From Actinomycetota bacterium (lineage in GTDB: Bacteria > Actinomycetota > Rubrobacteria > Rubrobacterales > Rubrobacteraceae): a DNA stretch of 64,000 nt. The notes beneath the pieces are model-generated. The model had not been told where the DNA came from and searched no databases. It saw nothing but the letters and a program-made list of their open reading frames with translations. Numbering within the stretch: the first letter of the stretch is position 1; each line of letters opens with the position of its first letter. Both the position numbers and the translations under genes were made by a program. This document shows, piece by piece, positions 27,116 to 36,073 of this stretch. Location of the stretch: NCBI GenBank assembly GCA_902810695.1, contig CADDYV010000005.1:1-64000 (forward strand). Reading direction: 5' to 3'.

Positions 27116-27721
27116 ATGAGACGGGTTGAGTTTTTCTACGATCTGGTGAGCCCGTACTCGTATCTGGCGTTCACGCAACTCGGGAGGATCTGCGAGGAGC
27201 ACGGGGCGGATCTGGTTCTCAAGCCGATGTTACTGGGAGCGGTGCACAAGGCTGCGGAGATCAAAGCTCCCGTAGAAAGCCCCGCCAAGGCCCGCTACCA
27301 GATACAGGACATCCGCCGCTGGGCCGAGCATTACGGAGTACCCCTGGACTTCCCGGAGCCTTTCCCTTTCCGGTCTCTCAAGACGATGCGGGCGGCTGTC
27401 TACTGTGAAAGGCTGGGCAAGCTCCCGGACTTCACCCGCGAGGCGTTCGCCCTGTACTGGGCGGAGGGCGGCGCCCCGAAAGGACTGGAAGAAGCCGACG
27501 AGGATGGTCCGTTGAGCGAAGTTGCGCGGAGAATCGGTGAGGAGCAACGCAGACTACTCGAAGGCGCTTCTCTCTCAGAGACGAAGGAGGCGCTGAAGTC
27601 CGCAACCTACGAGGCGCTCGAGCGCGGGGTGTTCGCAGCCCCGACCTTCTTCGTCTCCGGCGAGATGTTCTGGGGCAACGACCGGCTGCAATTCGTGGAG
27701 ATGACTCTGGCCGCAGGCTGA
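27116..27721 (+). CDS. 2-hydroxychromene-2-carboxylate isomerase (DsbA-like, kappa GST)
   Basis: 201 aa. The opening VEFFYDLVSPYSYLAFTQL is the family mark; a Ser (SPYS) takes the place of the DsbA CxxC for glutathione-type chemistry. PLDFPEPFPFRSLKTMRA and GVFAAPTFFVSGEMFWGNDR with a cis-Pro complete the fold. Known members isomerise naphthalene-pathway intermediates or act in other ring-cleavage or detoxification steps. The ATG at 27116 has AAGGAGG just before it, preferred over an upstream frame opening at 27098. Confidence 0.88.
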   Translation: MRRVEFFYDLVSPYSYLAFTQLGRICEEHGADLVLKPMLLGAVHKAAEIKAPVESPAKARYQIQDIRRWAEHYGVPLDFPEPFPFRSLKTMRAAVYCERLGKLPDFTREAFALYWAEGGAPKGLEEADEDGPLSEVARRIGEEQRRLLEGASLSETKEALKSATYEALERGVFAAPTFFVSGEMFWGNDRLQFVEMTLAAG

Positions 27722-27817
27722 AGGTGTCGGCGTGACGACGGGACCCAATGAAGGCTGGTTTTTGAATGATCCGCAGATCATATACTTGAGCTAAACTTGG
27801 AAGAGGAAGGAGGAGAG

Positions 27818-28603
27818 ATGTATGACATTTCCGCAACGCCGCTCCCGTCCACTGTAAGGCTGGATCTAAGCGGGCGTAGCGCATTGGTCACCGGAGCGGC
27901 GAGTGGTATCGGGAAGGCGTGCGCGGAGAGGCTGGCGCGGGCCGGGGCGAGCGTCGCCGTGCTGGACATAAACGGCGATGCTGTCCGGCAGGTTGCCGCT
28001 GGATTCGGCGGGAAGGCCATTGAGGTGGACCTCTCGGATCCCGCTGCTCTCGACGATCTCGATATCGAGGCAGACATCGTGGTAAACAACGCCGGACTGC
28101 AGCACGTGGCGCCGGTCGAGGAATTTCCGCCCGAGCGCTTCTCCCAAATCGTTCGAGTCATGCTGGAAGCACCGTTCAGGCTCGTGCAGAAGGCGATTCC
28201 GGGGATGTACGAGCGGGGATGGGGGCGCATCATCAACATCTCCAGCGTGCACGGGCTGGTGGCCTCGGAGTACAAGTCAGCGTACGTGGCCGCCAAGCAC
28301 GGTCTCGAAGGGCTCTCGAAGGTGATCGCGCTGGAAGGCGGTCCCAGAGGCGTTACCTCGAACTGCATCTGTCCGGCTTACGTCAGGACGCCGCTGGTGG
28401 AGGGCCAGATCTCCGACCAGGCCCGCCGGCACGGCATCCCGGAGAGCGAGGTTATAGAGAAGATAATGCTCACCGAGCCCGCGATCAAACGCCTCGTCGA
28501 ACCGGAAGAGGTCGCCGAGATGGCCGCCTTCCTCTGCTCACCGGCAGCATCGTTTATCAATGGGGCTTCTTTGACGATAGACGGCGGAGCGACGGTCCAC
28601 TAG
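27818..28603 (+). CDS. 3-hydroxybutyrate dehydrogenase (SDR)
   Basis: 261 aa. VTGAASGIGKACAERLA, VVNNAG, ISSVHGLVASEYKSAYVAAK and CICPAYVRTPLVEGQI match D-3-hydroxybutyrate dehydrogenases closely, including the SVHGLVAS segment. It oxidises 3-hydroxybutyrate to acetoacetate with NAD. The next gene activates acetoacetate with CoA, so the pair lets the cell use ketone bodies or stored polyhydroxybutyrate. Start ATG 27818 follows AGGAAGGAGGAG. Confidence 0.9.
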   Translation: MYDISATPLPSTVRLDLSGRSALVTGAASGIGKACAERLARAGASVAVLDINGDAVRQVAAGFGGKAIEVDLSDPAALDDLDIEADIVVNNAGLQHVAPVEEFPPERFSQIVRVMLEAPFRLVQKAIPGMYERGWGRIINISSVHGLVASEYKSAYVAAKHGLEGLSKVIALEGGPRGVTSNCICPAYVRTPLVEGQISDQARRHGIPESEVIEKIMLTEPAIKRLVEPEEVAEMAAFLCSPAASFINGASLTIDGGATVH

Positions 28604-28617
28604 GAGGAGATGCATTT

Positions 28618-30609
28618 ATGACCGAGACGGCAGCGGAAGGGACTCTACTCTGGGAACCTTCCAGGGAGTTTAAAGACAATGCCTATATAACCCGCTACAT
28701 GCGCTGGCTGAAGGAGAACAGGGATCTCTCCTTCGGCGACTACAACGAGTTGTGGCAGTGGTCGGTGGAGGACCTGGAGGGCTTCTGGGCGAGTATCTGG
28801 GAGTTCTGCGACATCAGGGCGTCGAAGCCATACGAGAGGGTCCTGGGCAGGCGCGAGATGCCCGGCGCGGAGTGGTTTCCGGGAGCGGAGCTCAACTACG
28901 CCGAGCACATCTTCAAGAACGCGCGCCCCGATGAGCCCGCCCTCATCTCGCAGTCCGAGCTGCGTCCGCTCTCGGAGATGGGCTGGCAGGAGCTTCGCGA
29001 GAAGACCGCAGCGCTGGCGGCGGCCCTCAAGGAGATAGGCGTCGGGCGGGGAGACCGGGTGGTCGCCTACCTGCCGAATATTCCGGAGGCGATCATCGGG
29101 CTGCTCGCCGCCGCTTCGATAGGCGCGGTGTGGTCGAGCTGCTCGCCGGACTTCGGAGCGGGCAGCGTGATAGACCGCTTCAAGCAGATCGAGCCGAAAG
29201 TTCTTCTGGCCGTGGACGGCTACCGCTACGGCGGAAAGGACTACGACCGCACGCAGATAGTTGCGAAGCTCCAGCAGGAGATCCAGACGCTAGAGAAGAC
29301 CGTCATCCTGCCCTACCTGAGCCGGGAGCCGGATATAAGTTCCCTGAGCAACATCGTCTTCTGGGATGAGCTTCTTGAGGAGCACGAGGGCGCGGAGCTG
29401 GCCTTCGAACAGGTGCCGTTCGACCATCCTCTGTGGGTGCTCTACTCTTCGGGGACGACCGGGCTCCCGAAGGCGATCGTGCAGGGACAGGGGGGCATCC
29501 TCATAGAGCATCTCAAGAAGCTCAAGATGCACATGAACTCCGGTCCCGGAGACCGCTTCTTCTGGTTCACCACTACCGGCTGGATGATGTGGAACGTGGT
29601 CGTCGGGGGCCTGCTCGGCGGGGCTACAGCGCTCCTGTACGACGGCAACCCCGGATACCCGGACATGAATACCCTGTGGAAGTTCGCCGCCGAGACCCGC
29701 ATGAGTGTCTTCGGTACCAGCGCGAGCTACATTACCGCCTGCGCGAAGTCTGGTGTAGAGCCAGGCCGCGACTTCGACCTCTCGAACCTCAAGGCCATCG
29801 GCTCCACGGGCTCTCCCCTGCCGCCGGAGGGCTTCGAGTGGGTCTACGAGCACGTAAAGAAGGATCTGTGGCTCTTCTCCACCAGCGGCGGGACGGATCT
29901 CTGCACGGCGTTTGTCGGGGGGTGCCCGCTCTTGCCGGTGAGGGCCGGGGAACTACAGTGCCGCTCCCTGGGGGCGAACGTCCAGGCTTTTGATGAGGAA
30001 GGCAATCACCTCATAGACGAAGTGGGAGAACTGGTAATCACCGAGCCGATGCCCTCGATGCCCCTGTACTTGTGGGGAGACGAGAGCGGAGAGCGCTACA
30101 GGGAAAGCTACTTCTCGATGTATCCCGGAATCTGGCGGCACGGGGACTGGATCAAGATCAAAGAAAACGGTTCGTGCGTAATCTACGGGCGCTCGGACTC
30201 GACCATAAACCGCGGCGGCATCCGGATGGGGACGGCAGAGATCTACTCCGCCGTAGAGGGCGTTTCCGATGTCCTCGACTCGCTGGTGGTGGACGTTCAA
30301 AGATCCGATGGATCAGCCTACATGCCGCTCTTCGTCGTCCTCGACAGGGGCAGGGAGCTCGACGAAACACTCGCCTCAGAGATAAAACGGCGCATCCGCG
30401 AGTATTGTTCGCCGCGCCACGTTCCGAACGATATCATCGCCGTACCCGAGATCCCGAAGACCCTGAACGGCAAGAAGCTGGAAGTCCCTGTAAAAAAGAT
30501 CCTTTCCGGTACCGCACCCGAAAAAGCGGCGAGCAAGGACTCTTTGAGCAACCCGCGCTCGCTGGAGGTCTTCGTCGAGTTCGCCGAGAGATTCGGAGCC
30601 AGGGCGTAA
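28618..30609 (+). CDS. Acetoacetate-CoA ligase
   Basis: 663 aa, the normal length for acetoacetyl-CoA synthetase. ANL-family motifs: WVLYSSGTTGLPKAIVQGQG, TTTGWMMWNVVVGGLLGGA, STSGGTDLCTAFVGG, GRSDSTINRGGIRMGTAEIY and the catalytic Lys in LNGKKLEVPVKKIL. It forms acetoacetyl-CoA from acetoacetate, ATP and CoA, following the dehydrogenase 14 bases upstream. The ATG at 28618 has GGAGGAGA 7 bases before it. Confidence 0.93.
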   Translation: MTETAAEGTLLWEPSREFKDNAYITRYMRWLKENRDLSFGDYNELWQWSVEDLEGFWASIWEFCDIRASKPYERVLGRREMPGAEWFPGAELNYAEHIFKNARPDEPALISQSELRPLSEMGWQELREKTAALAAALKEIGVGRGDRVVAYLPNIPEAIIGLLAAASIGAVWSSCSPDFGAGSVIDRFKQIEPKVLLAVDGYRYGGKDYDRTQIVAKLQQEIQTLEKTVILPYLSREPDISSLSNIVFWDELLEEHEGAELAFEQVPFDHPLWVLYSSGTTGLPKAIVQGQGGILIEHLKKLKMHMNSGPGDRFFWFTTTGWMMWNVVVGGLLGGATALLYDGNPGYPDMNTLWKFAAETRMSVFGTSASYITACAKSGVEPGRDFDLSNLKAIGSTGSPLPPEGFEWVYEHVKKDLWLFSTSGGTDLCTAFVGGCPLLPVRAGELQCRSLGANVQAFDEEGNHLIDEVGELVITEPMPSMPLYLWGDESGERYRESYFSMYPGIWRHGDWIKIKENGSCVIYGRSDSTINRGGIRMGTAEIYSAVEGVSDVLDSLVVDVQRSDGSAYMPLFVVLDRGRELDETLASEIKRRIREYCSPRHVPNDIIAVPEIPKTLNGKKLEVPVKKILSGTAPEKAASKDSLSNPRSLEVFVEFAERFGARA

Positions 30610-30622
30610 AGGAGGAGCAAGC

Positions 30623-31414
30623 ATGTACGAGACCATACTTCTGGAGCGAGACGGGGGTGTAGCAACCATCGCCTTGAACCGGCCCGATGTGCTCAACGCC
30701 TTCAACGGCCAGATGCACGAGGAGGTCCACGCGGCGCTGGAGGAGGTCGCCGGGGACGCGCGGGTCCGCTGTGTCGTCCTGCGGGGCGAGGGCCGGGGGT
30801 TCTCCGCCGGGGCGGACCTGAAGAGTGAGGACATCAGCCGAGAAGACGGCGAAGCTCCCGATCTCGGAGAGTACCTGCGCAGGACCTACAGCCGCACGAT
30901 CACCAGGATAGCCACGATGGAGAAGCCGGTGGTGGCCGCGCTGCACGGGCCGGTCTACGGGGCCGGGGTTGGCGTCGCCCTGGCCTGCGACATGCGCATC
31001 GCCGCCGAGGGCGCGAAGTTCTCCATAGCTTTCATCAAGATCGGGCTGATGCCCGACGCCGGGGTCTCGTTCTTCCTGCCTCGTGTGATCGGTCTGGGGC
31101 GGGCGATGGAGATGGCTATGCTCGGAGATCCGGTTGACGCGCAGGAAGCCCACCGCATCGGGCTCGTCAACAAGATTGTCCCCGACGACGCTATCCGGGA
31201 CGAAGCCGTGGCTCTGGCGGGCCGCCTCGCGCAGATGCCCACCCGCGCGCTCGCCCACGTCAAGAAATCGCTGTACGCCAGCTTCGAGAGCGACCTGCAG
31301 ACTGCTCTGGAGAGAGAAGCCGCCGGGCAGTTTATCTGTGGCCGCACCGCAGACCACAGGGAAGGCGTTGCAGCATTCTTCGAGAAACGCCAGCCAGGCT
31401 TTACCGGTCGTTAG
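30623..31414 (+). CDS. Enoyl-CoA hydratase/isomerase, PaaG-like
   Basis: 263 aa crotonase. Oxyanion-hole segments are GEGRGFSAGADLK and GPVYGAGVGVALACDMRIA. The two Glu residues of classical hydratases are not kept (GAGVGVALA, FIKIGLMPDAG), but an Asp in LMPDAG matches the isomerase Asp of PaaG-type enzymes, so double-bond isomerisation is more likely than hydration. It follows the acetoacetate ligase by 13 bases with AAAGGAGG before the ATG. Confidence 0.85.
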   Translation: MYETILLERDGGVATIALNRPDVLNAFNGQMHEEVHAALEEVAGDARVRCVVLRGEGRGFSAGADLKSEDISREDGEAPDLGEYLRRTYSRTITRIATMEKPVVAALHGPVYGAGVGVALACDMRIAAEGAKFSIAFIKIGLMPDAGVSFFLPRVIGLGRAMEMAMLGDPVDAQEAHRIGLVNKIVPDDAIRDEAVALAGRLAQMPTRALAHVKKSLYASFESDLQTALEREAAGQFICGRTADHREGVAAFFEKRQPGFTGR

Positions 31415-31548
31415 ACCGTGAAGAAAGTCGCCGTGATTGGTTTCGGCGACACGACTCCAGGAGGCGTCCGCTCTGGGTGATGGAGAGCGAGGGGATGATA
31501 ATCGGCTGGCTCTCCTTGAGCGACTTCTACCAGCGTGTTGCCGCATAG
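31414..31548 (+). pseudogene. Remnant of a GNAT (phosphinothricin acetyltransferase-like) gene
   Basis: A 44-codon open stretch in the frame starting at 31414 reads REESRRDWFRRHDSRRRPLW, then VMESEGMIIGWLSLSDFYQR. This closely resembles the middle of PAT-like GNAT acetyltransferases (E-S-R-x-W-F-x-x-H, then GWxSLSxFxxR). It has no start of its own and stops at 31546, before the acetyl-CoA-binding motif. It touches the last base of the enoyl-CoA hydratase gene and appears to be a leftover of a decayed gene. Confidence 0.5.
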
Positions 31549-31912
31549 ACGAACTGATGACAATATGGCCATATAATAGTTATTCCGAAGACTCTGACAG
31601 AAGATAGTCTCTGCCGCAGAGCGTGGGATGTCCAGGATCCAGGCCGCCCGCATCTTCTCTATGAGCCTCTCCTCGGGAAACACTATCTGAGCAAGGCTAA
31701 TCGCAGAAAGTCGCTGCTTCTGAAGAAGAGCCTTGGCCACCCTCCAGTAAGTTGGACGAGAAGCCCCTCAAATTTCTCCAAGAGGAGCTAAAGAAAACGC
31801 CACTAACGTTCCCAGAGATATAATATGCGAGCAGTGGAAGACGAGAGTGCCTCCAGGATCTCCTCATCGTTAGCTACGGAGAGGATGTGAGGAGGCAGAT
31901 CGGCCAACGCCA
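31549..31912. other. Apparently non-functional intergenic stretch
   Basis: No convincing gene is seen. A minus-strand frame (31411-31740) lacks recognisable domains and overlaps the GNAT remnant. On the plus strand, around 31751-31825, LDEKPLKFLQEELKKTPLTF is faintly like the N-terminal helix-turn-helix of IS630-type transposases and may be another decayed piece. AT content is higher than in flanking genes. Confidence 0.3.
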
Positions 31913-32128
31913 ATGAACTTAGTAGATGCTCCAGAACTGGTGACGGCGGCTGTCGCGGTCGCAGTGGTTGTCCTTGTGATCCGTTTTCAGATTATCTGTC
32001 TTGAAGATATCGCCCAAGCCGAAGAGTGGGAGGGGCGCTACTTCTCCAAGCAGGTGTGGACATTCATCATCTTCTTCTGGATTCCCCTTGGTGGCATCCT
32101 TTATATGATGGTGGGCAGGGAGCGCTGA
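31913..32128 (+). CDS. Small membrane protein with PLDc_N (cardiolipin synthase N-terminal-like) domain
   Basis: 71 aa with two membrane spans (about 10-30 and 49-66). The end WTFIIFFWIPLGGILYMMVG resembles the PLDc_N domain, found alone or before cardiolipin synthases. It lies 20 bases before the ABC ATPase gene in the same direction, as such small proteins often do near DrrAB-like exporters. Confidence 0.65.
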   Translation: MNLVDAPELVTAAVAVAVVVLVIRFQIICLEDIAQAEEWEGRYFSKQVWTFIIFFWIPLGGILYMMVGRER

Positions 32129-32148
32129 GCAGGCTGTAGACTATCGTA

Positions 32149-33108
32149 ATGGGCGCGAGGAGTCAACGCGGTGAGTGGGCATACGCCATCGAGGTTGCAC
32201 ACCTTCGCAAGAGCTATGGAGACACGGTCGCGGTTGACGACATCTCGTTCTCGGTGACCGATGGTGAGATCTTCGGCATCCTGGGTCCCAACGGCGCGGG
32301 CAAGACCACCACCGTTGAATGTATAGTTGGCCTTCGAGTACCTGATGCGGGGAAGATCAGTGTGATGGGCCTCGACCCACAGATCGATCGCGAGCTACTG
32401 CACACGATCGTCGGCGTACAACTACAGGCCAGCGCGCTGCCCGCCAAGCTCAGGGTTGGCGAGATCCTGGACCTGTACCGATCTTTCTACCGCGATCCTG
32501 CCGATGTCGAAGAGCTTATTGATGTTCTCGGGCTCGCTGACAAACGAAACGACTACTACCGCTCCCTTTCGGGTGGACAGAAACAGAGGCTCTCCATCGC
32601 CCTGGCCCTCGTCGGGCGGCCAAAGATAGCCGTTCTCGACGAACTGACGACCGGGCTCGATCCTCAGGCTCGCCGCGACACGTGGGGTCTCATCGAAGAA
32701 ATCCATGAGCGCGGGGTCACCATCGTCCTGGTGACCCACTACATGGACGAGGCCGAACGCCTCTGCGACCGAGTCGCCCTGTTCGACCGCGGACGGATCG
32801 CGGCCATCGGCAGCCCCAGGGAGCTGGCCGAGCAGGCGGGTGGAGGCAAGCACGTGCGTTTCGTGCCGTCTGCGCCTTTCGACGACCGGTTGCTCAGCGA
32901 GCTCCCCGAGGTGAGAAGCATCGAGCATCAAGGCGATCACGTCCTGGTCACCGGCTCGGGCGAGCTGGTAAACGCGGTGATCCTTACCCTGACCGCCGCC
33001 GGGGTTACCGCCCACGACGTGCAGCTCGGTTCCGCAACCCTCGAAGATGCCTTCGTGCGCCTCACCGGCCGCCACCTCCACGACGAGGACCAGGTGGTTC
33101 AACGATGA
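32149..33108 (+). CDS. ABC transporter ATPase, DrrA/CcmA-like
   Basis: 319 aa. Walker A GPNGAGKTT, signature LSGGQKQRLS, Walker B KIAVLDELTTGLDPQARRD and the H-loop THYMDEAER are present. The C-terminal 80-residue extension (GKHVRFVPSAPFDDRLLSEL onward) is typical of drug/antibiotic exporters such as DrrA. The gene ends in a four-base overlap with the permease (ATGA). Export of a small hydrophobic compound is likely; the cargo is unknown. Confidence 0.88.
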   Translation: MGARSQRGEWAYAIEVAHLRKSYGDTVAVDDISFSVTDGEIFGILGPNGAGKTTTVECIVGLRVPDAGKISVMGLDPQIDRELLHTIVGVQLQASALPAKLRVGEILDLYRSFYRDPADVEELIDVLGLADKRNDYYRSLSGGQKQRLSIALALVGRPKIAVLDELTTGLDPQARRDTWGLIEEIHERGVTIVLVTHYMDEAERLCDRVALFDRGRIAAIGSPRELAEQAGGGKHVRFVPSAPFDDRLLSELPEVRSIEHQGDHVLVTGSGELVNAVILTLTAAGVTAHDVQLGSATLEDAFVRLTGRHLHDEDQVVQR

Positions 33109-33884
33109 GTGCACGCTGGACGCTGTTTCCCGAGAGGACCCCACGCTCGGCGTTCGGCAAGCTCGTCCTCAACGAGTTCCGGCTGGCCTGGAGACAGCCG
33201 GGCGGGTGGGTCTTCGGTCTCGGGCTCCCACTGCTGCTGACGGTGATCTTCGGGAGCATTCCGAAGCTCCAGAAGCACCACGAGACGCTGGGAGGTCTCA
33301 CCTACTTCGATGTCTACATCCCGATCCTCATCGCCCTGGCGATCGCCGTGCTAGGGCTCGTGAGCCTGCCGGTGCCTCTTGCGACGTATCGGGAACAGGG
33401 CATACTGCGCCGGCTCTCGACCACCCCGGTGTCCCCTATCTGGGTCTTGGGCGCGCAGTTGATCGTCAACCTCTGCCTGGCCGCAACGGCCATCATCCTC
33501 ATCATGGTGGTCGGCACCGCCGGATTCGGTCTGGAGGCACCGGCGAGCCTTGGGGGCTTCGTTGTCGCAGTCGTGCTCTCGGTCGTTGCGATCTTCGGCC
33601 TCGGGCTCCTGATCGCCGGCGTTGCGCGAACCGGTACCGGCGCCCAAGTATTGGGGGCGGCGAGCTTCTTTCCTCTGATGTTCTTTGCCGGGCTGTGGGT
33701 GCCGCGCCAGGTGATGCCGACGGCGCTGCGCGACATAAGCAACCTGACGCCTCTCGCGGCCTCGGTGGAGGTGATCCAACACTCAATACAGAGCGGTTTC
33801 CCATCTGGCACCCCGCTACTCGTCCTCGCGGCGTACGCCGTTCTATTCTGCTGGCTTGCCGTTCGCTTCTTCAGATGGGAATAG
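33105..33884 (+). CDS. ABC-2 type permease, DrrB-like
   Basis: 259 aa with six hydrophobic spans (first about 33-50, last about 236-255). YREQGILRRLSTTPVSPIWV and FFPLMFFAGLWVPRQVMP are ABC-2 permease signatures. It forms the membrane half of the exporter with the overlapping ATPase. Confidence 0.88.
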   Translation: MSARWTLFPERTPRSAFGKLVLNEFRLAWRQPGGWVFGLGLPLLLTVIFGSIPKLQKHHETLGGLTYFDVYIPILIALAIAVLGLVSLPVPLATYREQGILRRLSTTPVSPIWVLGAQLIVNLCLAATAIILIMVVGTAGFGLEAPASLGGFVVAVVLSVVAIFGLGLLIAGVARTGTGAQVLGAASFFPLMFFAGLWVPRQVMPTALRDISNLTPLAASVEVIQHSIQSGFPSGTPLLVLAAYAVLFCWLAVRFFRWE

Positions 33885-33892
33885 GAGCGGGG

Positions 33893-34735
33893 GTGTGCGA
33901 CTCGTTTGATAATGGTATTGTGCCCGACGACATCGAGTTCGATCCAGGTCTGTATCGCGGGACGGCCCTCTACTACGACCGCTTCCGCGTTGGATATCCG
34001 CGAGCCATGGTGGACGATCTCCTTGCTCGGGCGAAGCTGAGCGGCCACGGCCGGCTTCTGGATATCGCCTGCGGTACGGGTCAGATCACGTTCGCGATGC
34101 TCCGCTATTTTGCGGAGGTGTGGGCGGTAGATCAGGAACACGACATGATCGAGGTAGTGCGCGAGAAGGCAGCGGCGTCTGGAATAGGCCGTGTCCGGGC
34201 GGTGGTCTCGGCTGCGGAAGATTTTGACGCCGAGGCGGAATCATTTGAGTTGGTGGCGATAGGAAACGCCTTTCACCGCCTCCGGCGCGAGACGGTTGCC
34301 GCAAATACTCTGCGTTGGCTGCAGCCGGGTCGGTGCCTCGTGCTGCTGTGGGCCAACTCACCCTGGACCGGCGAGGAGGACTGGCAGAAGGCGCTGTCGA
34401 CAACGCTGGAGAGGTGGAAGACCAGAATGGGTGCGCACAGGCGAGTTCCGGCAGGGTGGGAGCGGACCCGCAGGGAACGGCCGGATCTGGCCGTCCTGGA
34501 GGAGGCAGGGTTCGAGCCGGTCGGCTCCTACCGCTTTCCCACCGATCACGAGTGGACAACCGAGGCGCTGATCGGATTCGTGTACTCGACTTCCTTTCTA
34601 CCGCGTGCTGTCCTGGGTGATCTCGCGGATGACTTTGAAGCTGACCTGCGCCGCGAGATGAGCGGCTACGAGGCGGCCGGCGGACTGCGCGAGACGATTG
34701 ACTTCGCTTACGAGTTCGCCCGCCGACCGATCTAG
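33893..34735 (+). CDS. Class I SAM-dependent methyltransferase
   Basis: 280 aa. Motif I is LLDIACGTGQITFAML, followed by VWAVDQEHDMIEVVRE (motif post-I) and FELVAIGNAFHRLRR. The AFHR wording resembles small-molecule methyltransferases of the UbiE/type-11 group. GTG 33893 is chosen because GGAG ends five bases before it; ATG 33875, inside the permease gene, would add six residues. It follows the exporter genes directly, so it may modify the same compound or a target that confers resistance. Confidence 0.78.
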   Translation: MCDSFDNGIVPDDIEFDPGLYRGTALYYDRFRVGYPRAMVDDLLARAKLSGHGRLLDIACGTGQITFAMLRYFAEVWAVDQEHDMIEVVREKAAASGIGRVRAVVSAAEDFDAEAESFELVAIGNAFHRLRRETVAANTLRWLQPGRCLVLLWANSPWTGEEDWQKALSTTLERWKTRMGAHRRVPAGWERTRRERPDLAVLEEAGFEPVGSYRFPTDHEWTTEALIGFVYSTSFLPRAVLGDLADDFEADLRREMSGYEAAGGLRETIDFAYEFARRPI

Positions 34736-34909
34736 CGTCTGACTGCTACCCGCCGCACAACGATCCAGTCACGGGGCAAACCCACGCTGGCACCCACAGA
34801 TGACATGCCGTCGAACGACGGTGATCGTACACGTGATGGCTCCGAGGCATCTCGACCCAGCGCCGGCTCTTGCTTCAGAGAGCTATTCGTTGTATCTTCG
34901 GTTTTTAGC

Positions 34910-35935
34910 CTAACGTTCCAGCGTCGCCTCCGCGCGGGCAGCCTCACGCACGGGTTGCGGGTCGAAGAGGTTCCTCGGGTTCTCGACGAAGATCGTCTCT
35001 ATCTGCTGGTCGGTAACGCCCGCCTGCTTGAGCTTGGGGACGATGTTCTCGAAGAGGTGGGTCGGGTGCCAGTTGGCGAGCAGTTGCGCGACGCTGTCCG
35101 GCATGACGAGCGGGCGCCCGAGCCAGAGGTTCACGGTGTCGTGAGAGAGCAGGATGCGGTCCGTGTAGCCCAGACCCAGGAGCCCGATCAGGGTCGCCGT
35201 CCGCGCCTCGTCCATTGGCGCGCCGACGATGCCCTGGATGCCGAAGCGGTCGAAGGCGACGTTGACCCCGTGCTCCAGCGTGGCGAGGTGGTAGGCGACA
35301 TCGGTGTTGCCGTCCATGTGCCCGATCTGGCACTTCCTCGGGTCTGCACCCTCGGAGATTAGCAGCTGCGCCTGCTCGGGGCCCATCGTACCCTCCTGGG
35401 TGTGGGTGATGATGGGGATGCCCGTCTCGCGCTGGGCCTTCGCGCCGCAGCGGAAGAACATAGACTCGTAGTCGGTGATCACATCCTTGCTGCTCGCCAG
35501 CTTGATGACACCGGCCTTGATGTCCGTCCCGCCGATGCCTTCGGTGATCTCCTTTATGAACATCTCGAAGATTTCATCTTCCGCCGGTCCCAGAGCCGCA
35601 CGGAACTTGAAGTAGGCGGGCGCTCCTTCGCCTTCGTAGTAGTAGCCGGTCGAGCAGACGATCTGGATGTCTCCGCGCTCGGAGATCTCACGCAGGATTT
35701 CCGGGTCGCGCCCGCACTCGTTGGGCGTGGCGTCAACGACGGTCCTGACGCCGTGGGCCTTGACCTTCTCGGCCACGTCGAGTCCGACCCGTATGGCTTC
35801 CTCGCGGTCGAACTTGCCAAACGTTACGTCTCCCTGGTATCCGGGATACCCGAAGAAGAAGTGCTCGTGCACCAGGGTCTTCCCCAAATCGTCCGAGGAA
35901 ATAGGCCCGGTTACTGTATTTACCGTGGTCGCCAT
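34910..35935 (-). CDS. Phosphotriesterase-family metal hydrolase (lactonase-like)
   Basis: 341 aa. Metal ligands fit the amidohydrolase pattern: LVHEHFFFG (HxH), the carbamylated Lys region GVIKLASS, PIITHTQEG, IGHMDGN and ILLSHD. The C-terminal IETIFVENPRNLFD is typical of PTE-like lactonases. Likely it opens lactones or hydrolyses esters rather than synthetic phosphotriesters. The ATG at 35935 has a strong AAAGGAGGT site; the open frame upstream is chance. It is divergent from the acyl-CoA ligase gene, with 138 bases between. Confidence 0.9.
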   Translation of the reverse strand: MATTVNTVTGPISSDDLGKTLVHEHFFFGYPGYQGDVTFGKFDREEAIRVGLDVAEKVKAHGVRTVVDATPNECGRDPEILREISERGDIQIVCSTGYYYEGEGAPAYFKFRAALGPAEDEIFEMFIKEITEGIGGTDIKAGVIKLASSKDVITDYESMFFRCGAKAQRETGIPIITHTQEGTMGPEQAQLLISEGADPRKCQIGHMDGNTDVAYHLATLEHGVNVAFDRFGIQGIVGAPMDEARTATLIGLLGLGYTDRILLSHDTVNLWLGRPLVMPDSVAQLLANWHPTHLFENIVPKLKQAGVTDQQIETIFVENPRNLFDPQPVREAARAEATLER

Positions 35936-36073
35936 GTGGCTACCTCCTTTCCCAACTCCACCAGAAAAGATTCTGGCACGCAACCCCGCCATCGGCAAGG
36001 CGGTTGCCGCCCGGTTCGAGGGCGTATACCATCTTTTGGAGGGGATTTGGCCTTCAGGAAAGGGGTAACAGAT

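Noticed and set aside
31418-31474. KKVAVIGFG-like frame resembling the start of a hydroxyacyl-CoA dehydrogenase
   Set aside because: It stops after about 20 codons and shares its bases with the longer and better GNAT match.
31411-31740. 109-codon minus-strand frame
   Set aside because: Overlaps the GNAT remnant, no domain and no ribosome site seen.
34736-34909. Gap between the methyltransferase and phosphotriesterase genes
   Set aside because: Frames on both strands lack family resemblance; treated as plain convergent spacing.
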